A stretch of DNA of 64,000 bases from Burhinus oedicnemus (Eukaryota; Chordata; Aves; Charadriiformes; Burhinidae). Numbering within the stretch: the stretch's first letter is position 1; each line of letters begins with the position of its first letter. The notes beneath the pieces were generated by a model. That model ran no database searches and was not told where the DNA came from. It worked only from the letters and a program-made list of their open reading frames with translations. The stretch is from positions 507,314-571,313 of the forward strand of contig VFFE01007030.1 in the NCBI GenBank assembly GCA_008921705.1, in the 5' to 3' direction. Below are positions 47,661 through 59,060 of the stretch, one piece after another. The position numbers were made by a program, and so were the translations under genes.

Positions 47661-48289
47661 TTTAGGAACACAGGTTTGAAATTTGTGAATATGAAATGGA
47701 ATAACAAATGGGGAGAGCACAAGCTGCGTCAGCAGATGCACTAGTGTTTGCCATAGTAGTGTCCTGCAGATGTTACAGAGACGAAAGCAATTTTCCACGA
47801 TAGATGATACATTCAATATATATACAATTAAAGTAATGGGAAACAAAATAAGAAATGGGGTCACGCTCATCTGCTCTTCTGAAGATGTTTTTTCCATAGA
47901 AAGAAGCAGCTGAATGCAACTGTCGTTTAGTTACATCAAAACAACATAACATGTGTGAGCGAGGGAATCCTGGCACGTTAATTGGCACTGTAGCTGGTAA
48001 TGTGCTGTGTGCTGGACACTGATGCCTCTCTCTTCCCCCACTCCCCCATCTTTTTCTCTTCTTAATAAGAAAAGTAAACTCAAGAGAAGGTTTCCAGAAC
48101 ACAAATAAGCATTGTTCCCTGGATGGTAGATACGTGGGATGTACGTAACAGATTTTGTTCCACTGGGTATGGGAAGATGAACAAGTCACTGCAGGGTAAG
48201 CCAGTATTTTGGATTCACAGCACACAAGCTGCTCTGTAGTAATAATCCTTATGCACCCTGCAGGACACTGCAGTAAATGCAAAATACTT

Positions 48290-48450
48290 CACCTCTCAAA
48301 GGACTTGGATGCCTAAAGACACTCTATCTCCATGTGTCTAACCCATACTGAAATCCATGGGAATCTGGCAAATGAGTGCTTTTGTAAACATTACTAGCTG
48401 TCCACCTGCAACTTTATGTACGTAAATTCCTTTGAAAAATCTGACCTTGG
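48290..48450. mobile_element. Palindromic MITE-like repeat relic
   Basis: Left arm 'tctcaaaggacttggatgcc' with 'taaagaca', centre 'actgaaatccatgggaatc', right arm 'acgtaaattcctttgaaaaa' with 'tctgacc'. The arms are rough inverted partners (CTTGGATGCC / CGTAAATTCC context, TTTGAAAAATCTG at the end), as expected for a decayed palindromic transposon relic. Confidence 0.5.
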
Positions 48451-48744
48451 ATCTCAGGCAGGTAATGAACCATCTTCATACTCATTTCATTTGATGCATG
48501 TAGCGCACATAGGCCATTAGGAGAACTATTAACTTGCTCGCCACTGCGTGAGTTTCTGGTCCTTATGGCCTCTGCTGCTGGGGGAAAAGCAGGCGGCTCC
48601 CGGGGTGGGTGGAAGGGATCAGCGTCCTATTGCATTTGGCAATACAGCTCTTCCACATCCACCTGCATCCAGTCTTTCTGCCAAACTACGAGCCCGAGTT
48701 TTTTCCTGGTCCAGTTACATCTCCCAAAGTGCAGGTGGATGGGT

Positions 48745-48850
48745 AATATAGTAGACCGGAATTTCCTAAAGTTCAGCTCTGAAATCAATATGTTCCAATC
48801 GTACCTAAAGGGGCCTGATTTTCAAAGTTGAGCAACTCTGTCTGAGGTCA
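48745..48850. mobile_element. Palindromic MITE-like repeat relic
   Basis: 'aatttcctaaagttcagctc', 'ctgaaatcaatatg' and 'gggcctgattttcaaagttg' followed by 'agcaactctg' resemble a second diverged half-copy of the same repeat class as at 47.6 kb. It lies 300 bp from the 48.3 kb copy. Confidence 0.45.
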
Positions 48851-50932
48851 GGGGACTGAAAGTGAATCCAACAGAAAGTCTGAGAAGTGAACCTCTGAGT
48901 GAGGTGTGCGGGTTCAACCCTTCTCCTTTCATGGTAAGACCACTGCTATGGGAGTTAGGGATCCTTGGCTCTCTGTGGAGTCAGTTCTTTGCTAATGTTT
49001 CCTCTTGCTCTTTTGCCCATATGACACCCCTGGTGTTACCTGTAAGCCTCCCCTTTTGAACAGTGGGGAATATTTGGTGAAACTACAGACACATCAGCCC
49101 AAATGAGATGACTGGCACACGGTTTCAGGCAGCGGTTAAGACAACTCTCATAAACAGTACTACAAGCTTCAGGATCTTTGTCCAGGAACGACAAATTAGG
49201 AGAGCAGTGTGATGGCAGAGGAGGATTCAGAAGTCTGAAATTAGTGTAATTCCTACTGCAAATATACTTTGCTGTGATATTGTGCCTCACCCAGCTCTGA
49301 CGTCACTCTCTTAGACTAACATGCTGTGATATGTAATATTAATATAATAAAAATTGTAAATGTCACATGAAATAAAGGCTTCATAGGTATTACAGCACCT
49401 AGTGCTTATCATCTCCACTCTGAACTAGAGCCTTAAAACCTTGAAAGATGTAAGATTAAAATTTGTTTGTTAGTTTGTATTTTTGCAGCATTATTAAATA
49501 AGTTGGTATTGGTCTCTTATGCATTTAAACTCCATTATCTGCAGTTCCAGATTAACCCTTTAAATTAAATACATGTAAACAAACAAAAAAATGGTTAAGA
49601 AGGTACTAAACCCACTGAAATTAGGAACTTTGCAATGAGGATCCTTTAATGTCTCCTTTAAAAATATGAAATAAGCCTGTACTCTTCTACGCATACCAAG
49701 AAACAGTGATGCAAAGAAGTATTGCATAGGTTATTTAAGCCTGAGGTTTACTGCTAAATGCACCTGTGGTCATGAAATGCTTTATTTAATTTGATGGGTT
49801 GAGAAGCCTGAGTATGAGGAGATATTAGCTAGTTAAGGCCCTTATAACCTTTCTTGTTACCAGAGGAATTTTCTCTCTAAGCAGTTTGGCACAGATAAGG
49901 AAAAAAACCTCGTGTCTCCCATCTCTTAAGCCTGCACTTTAGCCACACATCCCTTCCCTCCCTATCTATGTGAAAGCTGGAAGACCACAGCGTCTGGCAA
50001 AATATTTAATGATAATAATACTAAAACATTTCCCACTGACTGAGGGAACTACAGAAGTAACACATAGTGTGTGTAGGCCTCTGTCCAGGAATAATAAACT
50101 ATAGGTTTCAGTCTGATGGTGAAAAAGAGCTCAGATAGCAGTGAAACAAATACATTTATCCTTATAAGACTGAAAGATATCTGTGCTGGGCCAAATATTA
50201 AGTGATAATTACTAGGGATAAGCAAACCCTGTGGAGCTGGAGGTTTTGTAAGCAGCTCAGGGTTTTAATATGTTTTGGAGTTAGAGTTTTATAAAATCCC
50301 AGGCTTAGGAAAAAAAAAAAAGAAGTTGGAGAGAGTTGGAAAACTCATAACTCTCCTTTTTCTGTTCCTACTCCACTGCTTCTGTTGGAATAATGGCAAT
50401 GGTGATGTAGGTCCCACAAGAAGGAGAATGAAAATATTGGTGTCCCTCTCCAACCTCTAAATCTTGGTCACCTTGCAGGACACTGAGGCTGACACACTGC
50501 CTCTCACACACCCAAGCAGCTCAGAGGGAGTGCTTTTCCCTCAGCTGAGCAGGGAGAATGGGTGGCAAATGTCAAGGTTTTCAAGCCTCAGTTTTTATTG
50601 CACTCATAATGATAGTTGGTGTTTCTTTCTCAAGGTCTCAGCTGCTGCAACTGGCTTATTACCTAAGAATCTTTGCATTCTTTTAGGAAAAAGAAAGAAA
50701 GGATAAAGAAACTAAACCAAAATCTAGATGCCACATCTCCTGCAAGAAGCTGTCCTGAGTCGTGACTTCTCTACTCGAGAGGTTTGCATTGCTGATTGTA
50801 CTGCACATCTGCAAGAAACTATGATGCTATCTATAAGCCGATCAGCAAAGCAGTCTCTGAGCTGCTGCTCAGCTTTCTGAGCCCCAAGCAGAGAGAGAAA
50901 AAAACAAGAGTGGGAGCACAGAAGTTGTGCTG

Positions 50933-50949
50933 GCAGCAGCAGCAGCAGC
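50933..50949 (+). repeat. (GCA)n triplet run
   Basis: Five to six consecutive GCA triplets, read directly. Confidence 0.85.
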
Positions 50950-51689
50950 TGGGAGCAGGGAGTTACTGCTCTCCAGAGATATCCAGCTGTCTCAGCAGAT
51001 AGCTCCATCGTGCCAGCTGCTTTGCCCTCACCCACCATTGCCTAGCTTCACCTTTGCTAATTTGAGGCCACAGCAGCAAACCCCACTGCTATTGCCCCAG
51101 CTTCATTGCACAGTGGCAACAGGTGGTGACCTTAAACCAAAGTGGAGGGGCAAATGGTGTGTACAGTTACTGCAACTATGCAGATTTTTCAGAGGTAATT
51201 TGGACAGCTGCAAAAAATAAGTCACGTAAATCGTCACATGGGGAGCTACAAAGACCTTCTTCCTTCCAAAATCTCTTCTCTTCATCTGCTGTGAAAAAAA
51301 GCAGCCTGGTTCTGCAAGTGAATGCTTTATTCTTTATCTGTTTGGAGAGAAGGAAATGAAAGAAAACCAGGCTCGCTCCGCTACATGCAAGACTTTGCCA
51401 CCCATTCTGAAATACAGCAGCAGTAAAGGCACAAAGGTAAGGTGCCATAAGACAGAAAAATTCAAGGTGTATGCCACCATAAACAAATGCAGACTGGCTT
51501 TGCTCTGACACAACCAAGCCCCTGCTTTTGAAGGACACTGCTTTCCCAAAGAGCCTAACAAGAACATTTCATACTACTGGCATGGCCAGAAACATTTTGC
51601 CCAGAGCTACAGCTGAGGATTTTGGCATCCATACTCCTTTCAGCTGTAAACATCCTCCATTCACCCTGCATGCAGTTTGTATTCCTGGG

Positions 51690-51719
51690 CAGCAGTGGCA
51701 GCAGCAGCAGCAGTAGCAG
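51690..51719 (+). repeat. (GCA)n triplet run, imperfect
   Basis: About nine GCA/GCAG-type triplets with single-base interruptions, read directly. It gives poly-Ser or poly-Cys in the various translations. Confidence 0.85.
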
Positions 51720-54539
51720 ACAGGGCTTGGGCATAATTCCCTTACTTCTCCCACTTGCACTGCCCTTGCTCTGCTCCAGATTCCACCAACCCAGAAAGGA
51801 AATGAGTAGGAGTTAGTGACTCTGACTCTTGAAAACAGACCTCTCAAAGCAGGCAAATGTACCAACTGCCTTGCTATAGAGTGCACAAGCTGACATTACT
51901 TCTCCCATCCAGAAATGGAATGGACGTGAGGACAACGATTTACGGCCACAGCAGAACCACTTTCTGGGAGAATGGGAAGAATGGCAGAGCTTTCCAGAAG
52001 TCATGGGGTGCAGCTGTAAGAAGTGGGATCTACCGATAATATGGGATTTTTCCCCTCTTCATAACTCAGCCAGGGGTAAGAGTGTCTGGCCACAGCTAGG
52101 AACTCAACATTGTTAATTCAGGACTTCCTCCTCTTTGCAGCAGCCCAAATTGGCATTTTGCCCCCCTTTAAAAGGAAAACAAATCTAATCCTTTTGGAGT
52201 TCTGTTCCTCATTTCAAAAGTGTGTGAGTGGGTTTGAAATGAAACAAAATATGTCCACCTCTTCTTAGTAATGCCAAATTACTGGAACTGATTGGAGGAA
52301 GGAGCGATCGGAGGGCATGTTGCATGAACTCTGCACAGATTGTGTGAAACAAACCTCTCTCTGTAAAACAATGCAGCTCAGGGACTGGTGAATTGAGAAT
52401 AATCCTCTGAGAGAAACACCAGGCCAAATACATCACTACAGTATTGCTGTTTTCAAAGGAACTGAAAGATGCAATCGATGCATTTATCAGAGAGTATATG
52501 CTGGAGCCTGCCAGCCTGAACTCTACTTAAACTGGTACAAATTGGGTGTAGTGGTGTTTGAATCAATGATCTGATGTCAGCAGAAATGAAATCTGAGTCA
52601 GGACTAGAGTCTTGAAATAAACCCTCCACCTCCACCCTGGTTTGTTTTCTTGTCCCCCTGCCCTTACCCCCCTGCCCCAAGCTGAATCAGAGAACTCAGC
52701 TGAATGGTATCTTGTCACTGAATAAACTAGCTGAAAATGACTTCTGCTGAGCTGAGTTAACCATGGAAACGTAGCCACGTAAGCCAAACAACAAACAAGG
52801 AAATTGTAAGCAAAATTCTCCTATTTGAGGTCTTAACACCATGTAAAAACAGCGCAAACCATACCAATAATTGTGTAGATTGCTTCAGTCTCTCTTTAGA
52901 GATGTAACAACGTGCACAGAGTGCAAGCTAGAGAAGAAAGTCTGGAGGAGGCACTGGTCTGTTTGCATTATGTAGTCATAGTGCTAGCTGGAGTTGACTT
53001 GCGGCATCTGTGAACAGGCTTCTCCTAATAAAGAACCTCTTTAATTGAAGGATAATGAAATCCTGCCATTTTATTACCTAGGATAGAAGTGATGGGGGAA
53101 TGACGCTCACACTGAAGAAGTGTGCGTGCTTAAGAAGAGAACAAGGCAACATTTATGGAGAGAAGCAATATGACTCTCTCCACAGGAAAGCTGGATTTCT
53201 AGACAAATAGCATTGCATAATCATTGAAACAGTACAAAGGAAAAATGGAGCCAGAATACAGAACTGACCATAAGGATTAATAAGGCAAAGATTTGTCCCT
53301 ATCTCATACCCCATGCTTTGGTTAGGAAATACAGGAATAATAGATAACTGTACATGATTTTAGGCAGAAAGATACTGTGGACAGGTATTGGGGTTGGGAT
53401 GGAGGTGGGGCAAGTATTTTGTTTTTACCTGGAATCAAGAAGAGTGTAACTTAGATATGTGAGTTACACAATGGAGAACTCTGGTATCCACATGTAACTC
53501 TGGAGACAAAAAGGATTCTCTAATCAGAAACAGCATCGTTTGTGAGACATGTGATTTCAGTTTGCAAGAGAAAATGTCAAGAGAAATATCTCCAACCCTG
53601 GGGAAACGCATACAAATGTCAACAGCACCGGAGCTGTCCAAGGGAAGAATCAAAATGCTGTCAGCCATTAGTGTGCAGAACAAGTACATCGATGCAAGAT
53701 AAAGAAGCCAATGACTCAGGACACAGCCAGGCTGAGTATCATGGCTCAGTGTACATACTGTGGGAAGAACATGAAAGGCAGAAATTAACATTCTCAGCCA
53801 CGGAATACAAGTGCAAAGAGTGTAAGAAATCTGTCCCAGCATACAGCCAGTTGAGAAGGAAGAACAGCTTTCAGCAGATGAAGAGATTGTAAGAGGACTG
53901 AAGGTGTTAGGATTTATGAAAAAGAGTGGGAAAACTAGTATTAAGGTTGGTGACAGCATTAGGGTTTGAAAAAGAAGAGGTCAATTTCATTGTCAGATCC
54001 TGCAATACTCACAGAGCTACTTGAAAGACTGCACTGCCAGCACTGGCAAAAGTCTTAAGGCTTGGGAGATAAGGGGTCAAAAAGCTACAGTATAGCTTTG
54101 GGCGAGTGTTGGTATTAGAGATGTGAAAAGTGGAGACGAAAAAAGCATCATTATTGCTACATCCTTCAAGACTCGCAGGACCAGGGTAAAGAAGGGTGAA
54201 AGGTGATTATTTCTGAGGCACCTTTAGGTCTGGCTACACCTACAGTACCAGCTTAAACTTCAAAGTGACAGCGTCTGAGAAGCTATGGTCAATCATTCAT
54301 TGCATGGCTTTCAAAGAAAAGTCAATTATAATTAGTGTCCCAGGTTGATATGACATGTTAAGGTTAGGGTTAAGATTTGGGAGAGCAGAGACTGACCAGT
54401 TTGATTTGCTGCTGGGCTGTGAGCTTAGCTTGGCTAGGAGATGGATTTGATATGGCAGGTGAGAGCACTTTTCCCTGTGGCTGTGGCTGGATCTGTAGCT
54501 GTTTCAGATCACTGGCCACACTTGATAAAACCATGTAGG

Positions 54540-55010
54540 GCTTGGACTTGGGAACATGGCATTGGCCACAGAAGGTCAAACCAACAGTCCACCTGTTTCT
54601 GAGAATGATCATAGGGAGATGCCTAGAGTATAAAACAGAGTAAGCCTGATAATACACCCCCAGCCATGAATTTCATTTTCATGATCTCGTCTAGTCTCAC
54701 CTCATCTTGAGTGCATGTAAACAGTATCCACAGGTCATCCAGCCAAAGATTTTGTGCCTTAGTTATATGATCTGAGAAGAACCAACTTCCTCAGCATTTT
54801 GAAACACACCTCTTTCTGATTTCATTTGGTTACCCTAGGTTTGTATTGAAAGAGACAGTGAACAAATGATCCCCATTGATCCTTTCCACTCTGTCAAAGA
54901 TTTTATAAACCTTTATTGTACTCTTCCCATATGTTCTGCTTTCTAGAATAAAAATGCCTAACTTATTTATATGGCCCTTGTATGGCCCAGTTCTATTATG
55001 TTTTTATCCG
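54540..55010 (-). mobile_element. CR1/L3-clade LINE fragment inside the repeat array
   Basis: The plus strand reads as the reverse complement of a LINE ORF2 end. From the left, the 3' part has 'catggcattggccacagaag' and 'gtcaaaccaacagtccacc'. The coding part follows: 'tttcatttggttaccctagg', 'gattttataaacctttattg', 'actcttcccatatg' and 'taacttatttatatggccc'. These are the positions where related sauropsid relics read 'atttcattgggtgacccctag', 'gattttatagacctctatc' and so on. Roughly the last 450 bases of the element are present. It appears to have inserted within the diverged tandem array, which would make the array older than this old LINE. Confidence 0.75.
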
Positions 55011-57299
55011 TAAGCAAATACTCAACACCAAATTACATAAGAGCTCTTCGGCTTTCCAAAAAGAAAGGAAGAGTTAGGTTGGGTTTGCTTTGGAATAAGA
55101 TAACATGCTATTCCCAGATCCTGTGAGGCCCCCCACTGCCAGAAGGTTTGTAGCATTTGGGAGCTGCTAAGCTGTGGTTATATCTAGGTTTTGAAGGGAA
55201 GTTCTGACAGAGCTGTCTTCTTTGTCTGTCTGCATGGACAGAGTCAGATGTGGTTCATGGTTGCTCTTAAGGACAGGCCGAGGTTTGTTTTGGAATTCAG
55301 AAACGAGAAACAGAAGAGGTAGGATTTCTGATGCATCCAGCTGGGCCTGGAAGAGGATTGGAATGAGGAGGAACCTCTGCCACCAATGCCTTCAACTTCA
55401 GAGGAAATCACTACAGATTAATTTTGATGTCTTTTAAGCTACATAAACATCAATAAATGAAACTGTTCCTGGACACTGGAAAACACTCTTCTACAGTATG
55501 AAACTGCTAGAAACAGGTGATTTTGGCCTACTGTCAAGCATCTCTAGGGCACACTTTGGTAGCTAGGATGCTGCAGGAAACACTCCCACTTCTCAGCACA
55601 GATTTTGGCATGATTCCTCTGCCAGGGCTCCCAGCAGCATGCCATGGGCAGCTGGGAGGAGGAGGCAGTTTGACACTCCAGTGCAGACAGCCTCTGGGCC
55701 CCCCTCACACCACCCCAAGACCTGAGGTACAGAAACTGAGGAAGGCCCTTGGCCATGACAACCTCTGACCCTATGTACTTCACAGGCCTGGAGCTCAAGG
55801 CCAGTGCTCCAGGGAGTGCCCACTGGGTTTCCACACTTCCTGCTACCAGGGGACGGGGGAAATATAGATGTGTTTGGGTGTCTCATGACAAAGGGCAATA
55901 AAGAGAACAAGGCAACGTTCCTTGAAGGAGGATTTAATTTGCCATTGCCTAAAAAAAGGCTCTGCCATGACAACTTCAGCAGATGAAACTAGGAACTAGC
56001 TAGTAAGGACATCTTTACTACTTATCGTATGCTCAGGCAGTAGCTGTAGCAACCAGTTACATGTGTCTCCTTATAAAGATCAACCCTGACAGGTATTTCT
56101 ACTTAGCCAGCCATGTGCATATGGTTTGATTTAGTAAACTTCACCCCCTTTCCCCAGCTGCTCACCTGCTGCCTTGCCCGAGCAATCATGCGGCTGCCTG
56201 GAGGCACTGTGGCACAGCCAACATCTTTTTGGCGAGGGTTGGGATTAGGAAGAAAGGAACTGCTTTCCTTCCTGAATCTTGGAATTTCAAATGAGCAGGT
56301 GAAGGCTACAGCTTAAAATGTGAGTTTGCAACGTAAAATGTAATATGTTTGTATTGTAAACTGTCTTGGATTACTTTTACTACCTTCAGGCTTAGGGTTG
56401 GGGTCAGTTTAAGGGCTGCAACTTAGTACAAGGAAATCTAGAACGAAACACAAGCCTAAATCTTGCAGATGCTGGTAGAAAGGAGGAAGAAAGTAGCTGT
56501 TAGTGTGGAGAAAGGGTGTATAACTGATTTTCTCTGTCTAGCCTCTGACTTAGCTCAGAATGAATACTATAGTTAAGATCAAATTTAGGAAAGGAAAAAC
56601 AATAGAGCTAGTTCTAATATCAAACCTTGGAATTTCAAATAACTTATCTTGAGTTGTAAGCATCTCTTTCAGATGCTTAGGATTTTTAGGACAAGAAGTG
56701 AATAAATCTAAAATGAGGTTTATTTCTGAGTCTTGCAAATCTTGCTGTTACAGAGAGATGTAATTAGCAGGAAGAATTAGTTCACAATTAACTTTTTTTT
56801 CTTCTCTAATGGTTTGTGATTTCTGTTTCAGATCATGGTTAGGAATATGCTTAGGTGTACTGATAGCATTTCTTTCAGAAAAGAAAAAGTAACGGTATTA
56901 TTCTTGAATCTTACAAGTTGTTCCAGACTCATGTGTTCATTTGATAGAAATAATTTAAGTTTTGTTTCTGTAAGGAGGCAAACCTCCCCCTCCAGGTTGA
57001 AGCTGAGGGGGAGGAAGTCTCTGAACAGTTTTAGGCTTGTACCTTGCAAGTCATAACAGGTCAGATGAAGGACACAGCTAGCAGGAAAAAATAACTGATG
57101 AGTAATTTCAGTGCTTCAAGAACCTGTCTTTCAGGGCAGAGGTAGGCTGGGGGAGAGGAAGTCTAGAACTTCAGGGACTTTTCTTATTCCGGGAACTTGC
57201 CAGTATGAGGTAAGTAGCCTGCAGGTCAGATAGTTTATGATTAATTTTATGGCTCCCATGAGTTGCAGGTTGTTTAGTCCTAGTCTATTTTAAACTAGT

Positions 57300-57900
57300 C
57301 GCGTCTGATGAGGGATAAGAAATTACTCATGACTTCTTTTCCCCTACTAACTTCATCCCACATCTTACCCTCTCAGTAGCTGTAAGATTCAGGAACAAAT
57401 CTAGCTTCACAGTTTTCACTGCCTAAGTCCTACGCTGAAGGAGAGGCCTGAAACCCATGGCAGGAATCACACTCATTGTAAAACTTTTGTCTGTGCTAGC
57501 TACACCCATCATCTTCCTTCACTGGAAACTGAGTTTCAGTAATAAACCTAAAGCTAGGATTCCTCAGTCCAAAGCCTTGCCCAAACCTGAAGAAAGAACT
57601 GTGACTTATAATAGGCTTAAATAAATTATAAGCCATTTCTCTGCAACCTCAACAATCCCTTGGGGCTTGAAAGATTTGGGCAACTAGAATTTCTCTCTAG
57701 ACCAAGCCACAGAATTCCTCACTTTCTGAAGCTACTTGTAAACCTAAACTAAATTCTAACATTCAGATCAACTCATTCAAACCCAGATCAGAAGGCATCC
57801 TTTCCCCTTGCCAGCACAGGGAATCTGCTGGGTTAGGTTTACCATTCAGAGTAGCACAGACTGAGTATTTTAGGTTGTTATTACCTAGCAGGTTCTATTA
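57300..57900 (-). repeat. Inverted block of the 53.9-59.1 kb array
   Basis: Reverse-complementing 57,310-57,440 gives 'gctagatttgttcctgaatc' then 'ttacagctactgagaggg' and later 'catgagtaatttcttatc'. This lines up with the plus-oriented unit at 58,944-58,980 ('gctagatttattgctggatt', 'ctgcaaagcccagaggg') and with 'gatgagtaatttcag' at 57,098. A second inverted unit at 57,620-57,660 gives 'gaaatggcttataatttatt' against 'caaatggcttgtgattaatt' at 58,851-58,870. The orientation change lies near 57,295. Confidence 0.6.
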
Positions 57901-58750
57901 CAGGACTGAAGATTTGCCGTGTTCAAAGACCAAGCACTAGAGAAGGTACCACAAGGGTCTTTACCTATTCTTGGCCTAGCATCAAGACAACAGTAGCATT
58001 TGGAACAGGGAAAGATTTCAAGCAGGAGGCACTATGGGACAATTTTTTTTCTTCATTCTGCAAGTCCTCTAGGCAAAGGGTGATGGGTAGCTCAGGAAGA
58101 GCATGTAGTTTAGTATTCTTGGCCCCTTGTAGGTAGAGTAGATTAGGTCTAGGGTTTTGAAAACAAACTGTAGTTTTCTGTATTTTGCAAGGCTGGAGAG
58201 CATTGTTTCTATGTAGGTACTGGAATAAGCGTCAGCTCAGCATTAGGTATTTATGATTAGGTTTTTCAGGTCAGTATTTTCAGATCTGAAGAATATGGCA
58301 GCATCTGCCCATGCTGCCTCTAGATCTCTTCTTTGTTTTCAGCACTAGAAGATTCTGGCTGTAGACCTTTTCTTGGCCTCATTGAAGAGGAAATGATCCA
58401 GTTGTAAAGCTAATTCATCAGTTCCTCATTTTCTATACCCAGACCTACTCCTAATTGTAACCTGCCAACTTATTACAGACACAAAACTAAGCATTTCTGC
58501 CAGCTAGTTTCAGTTGCATTTCAAACCATAATAACAGCTGAAATTATCCTTACTCATTCACAGTTGCTGTCATGAGTCCATGGGCTAGCATGGAAATTTA
58601 CAGCAGGTAACCATAAACCATAATTTTTCAGTTTCTGATGTCATCAACACAAAGGCTAACCAATGATACCTCTTCATTGTACCACAGACTAAAGATTCAT
58701 GGGTAATTCAGGATCAGGTATTGGTGTTCAGATTAGGTTAAAAGTTAGGA

Positions 58751-59050
58751 TTAGGGTTCAGATTACTTTTGGGACAGCAAGGACTAAAGAGATACTTTTA
58801 TTGTAGGGTACTGCATGACCTGTAGGATTAGAAGCTAGGTTATCAGAGACAAATGGCTTGTGATTAATTCTCTCAGTGTTAGGGGTCTCTGGACTATTAA
58901 CCTTAATTTTAAGGTTAGGGTTCAGAAGATCTGGGTCACCAGAGCTAGATTTATTGCTGGATTCTGCAAAGCCCAGAGGGCTAGACTGATGGCTTGAACA
59001 GGAATGAGCAAATGATTTGTGGTTTGGGGCAGTTAGGGATGACTAGGCCA
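58751..59050 (+). repeat. Best-preserved adjacent unit pair of the array
   Basis: Two consecutive units start with TTAGGGTTCAG at 58,751 and 58,915 (period 164 bp). Both continue with a CAG/CAGAG-GACTA or GCTAGA block, a TTTATTG segment, a CTGCA anchor (58,811 and 58,964), an AGAGGG or GTAGGATTAG block, an AAATG(G/A)(C/T)TTGTG segment and a 'cagt.taggg' end. They show the unit structure better than any other part of the array. Confidence 0.68.
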
Positions 59051-59060
59051 TGGGAATAAT

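Larger units (their letters stand above)
48851..53879. other. Non-coding stretch with CAG-type repeats
   Basis: No gene recognised in 5 kb. CAG-type triplet runs occur at 50,933-50,949 and 51,690-51,719 within a slightly GC-richer part (50.7-51.9 kb), where both strands have several open frames of 60-120 codons without motifs. A 116-codon plus-strand frame at 53,542-53,892 contains one degenerate zinc-finger-like block, discussed as a finding. Confidence 0.5.
53880..59060. repeat. Diverged tandem-repeat array with orientation switches
   Basis: A family of related units, far too diverged for simple detection, spans this region. Plus-oriented units share, in order, a TTAGGGTT-like start, a 'cagag.ctaga.tt.attgct' block, a 'tcttgcaag' anchor, an 'agctagcaggaa' block, then 'tgatttgtgattaattttctcag'-like sequence. 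Anchor spacings are about 178, 133 and 152 bp (56,731, 56,909, 57,042, 57,194). The clearest neighbouring pair starts 164 bp apart (58,751 and 58,915). The 15-mer CTTGGAATTTCAAAT recurs exactly at 56,278 and 56,626, 348 bp apart, about two units. Plus-oriented blocks lie at about 53,880-54,530, 56,200-57,290, 58,000-58,300 and 58,740-59,050; minus-oriented blocks at about 57,300-57,900 and, less clearly, 58,400-58,660. The array is interrupted by a LINE fragment (54,540-55,010); 55,010-56,200 shows only faint traces. No known satellite name comes to mind. Confidence 0.68.

Noticed and set aside
54360..58920. Interstitial telomere
   Set aside because: TTAGGG occurs only as isolated words, one or two per repeat unit; there is no run of consecutive telomeric hexamers.
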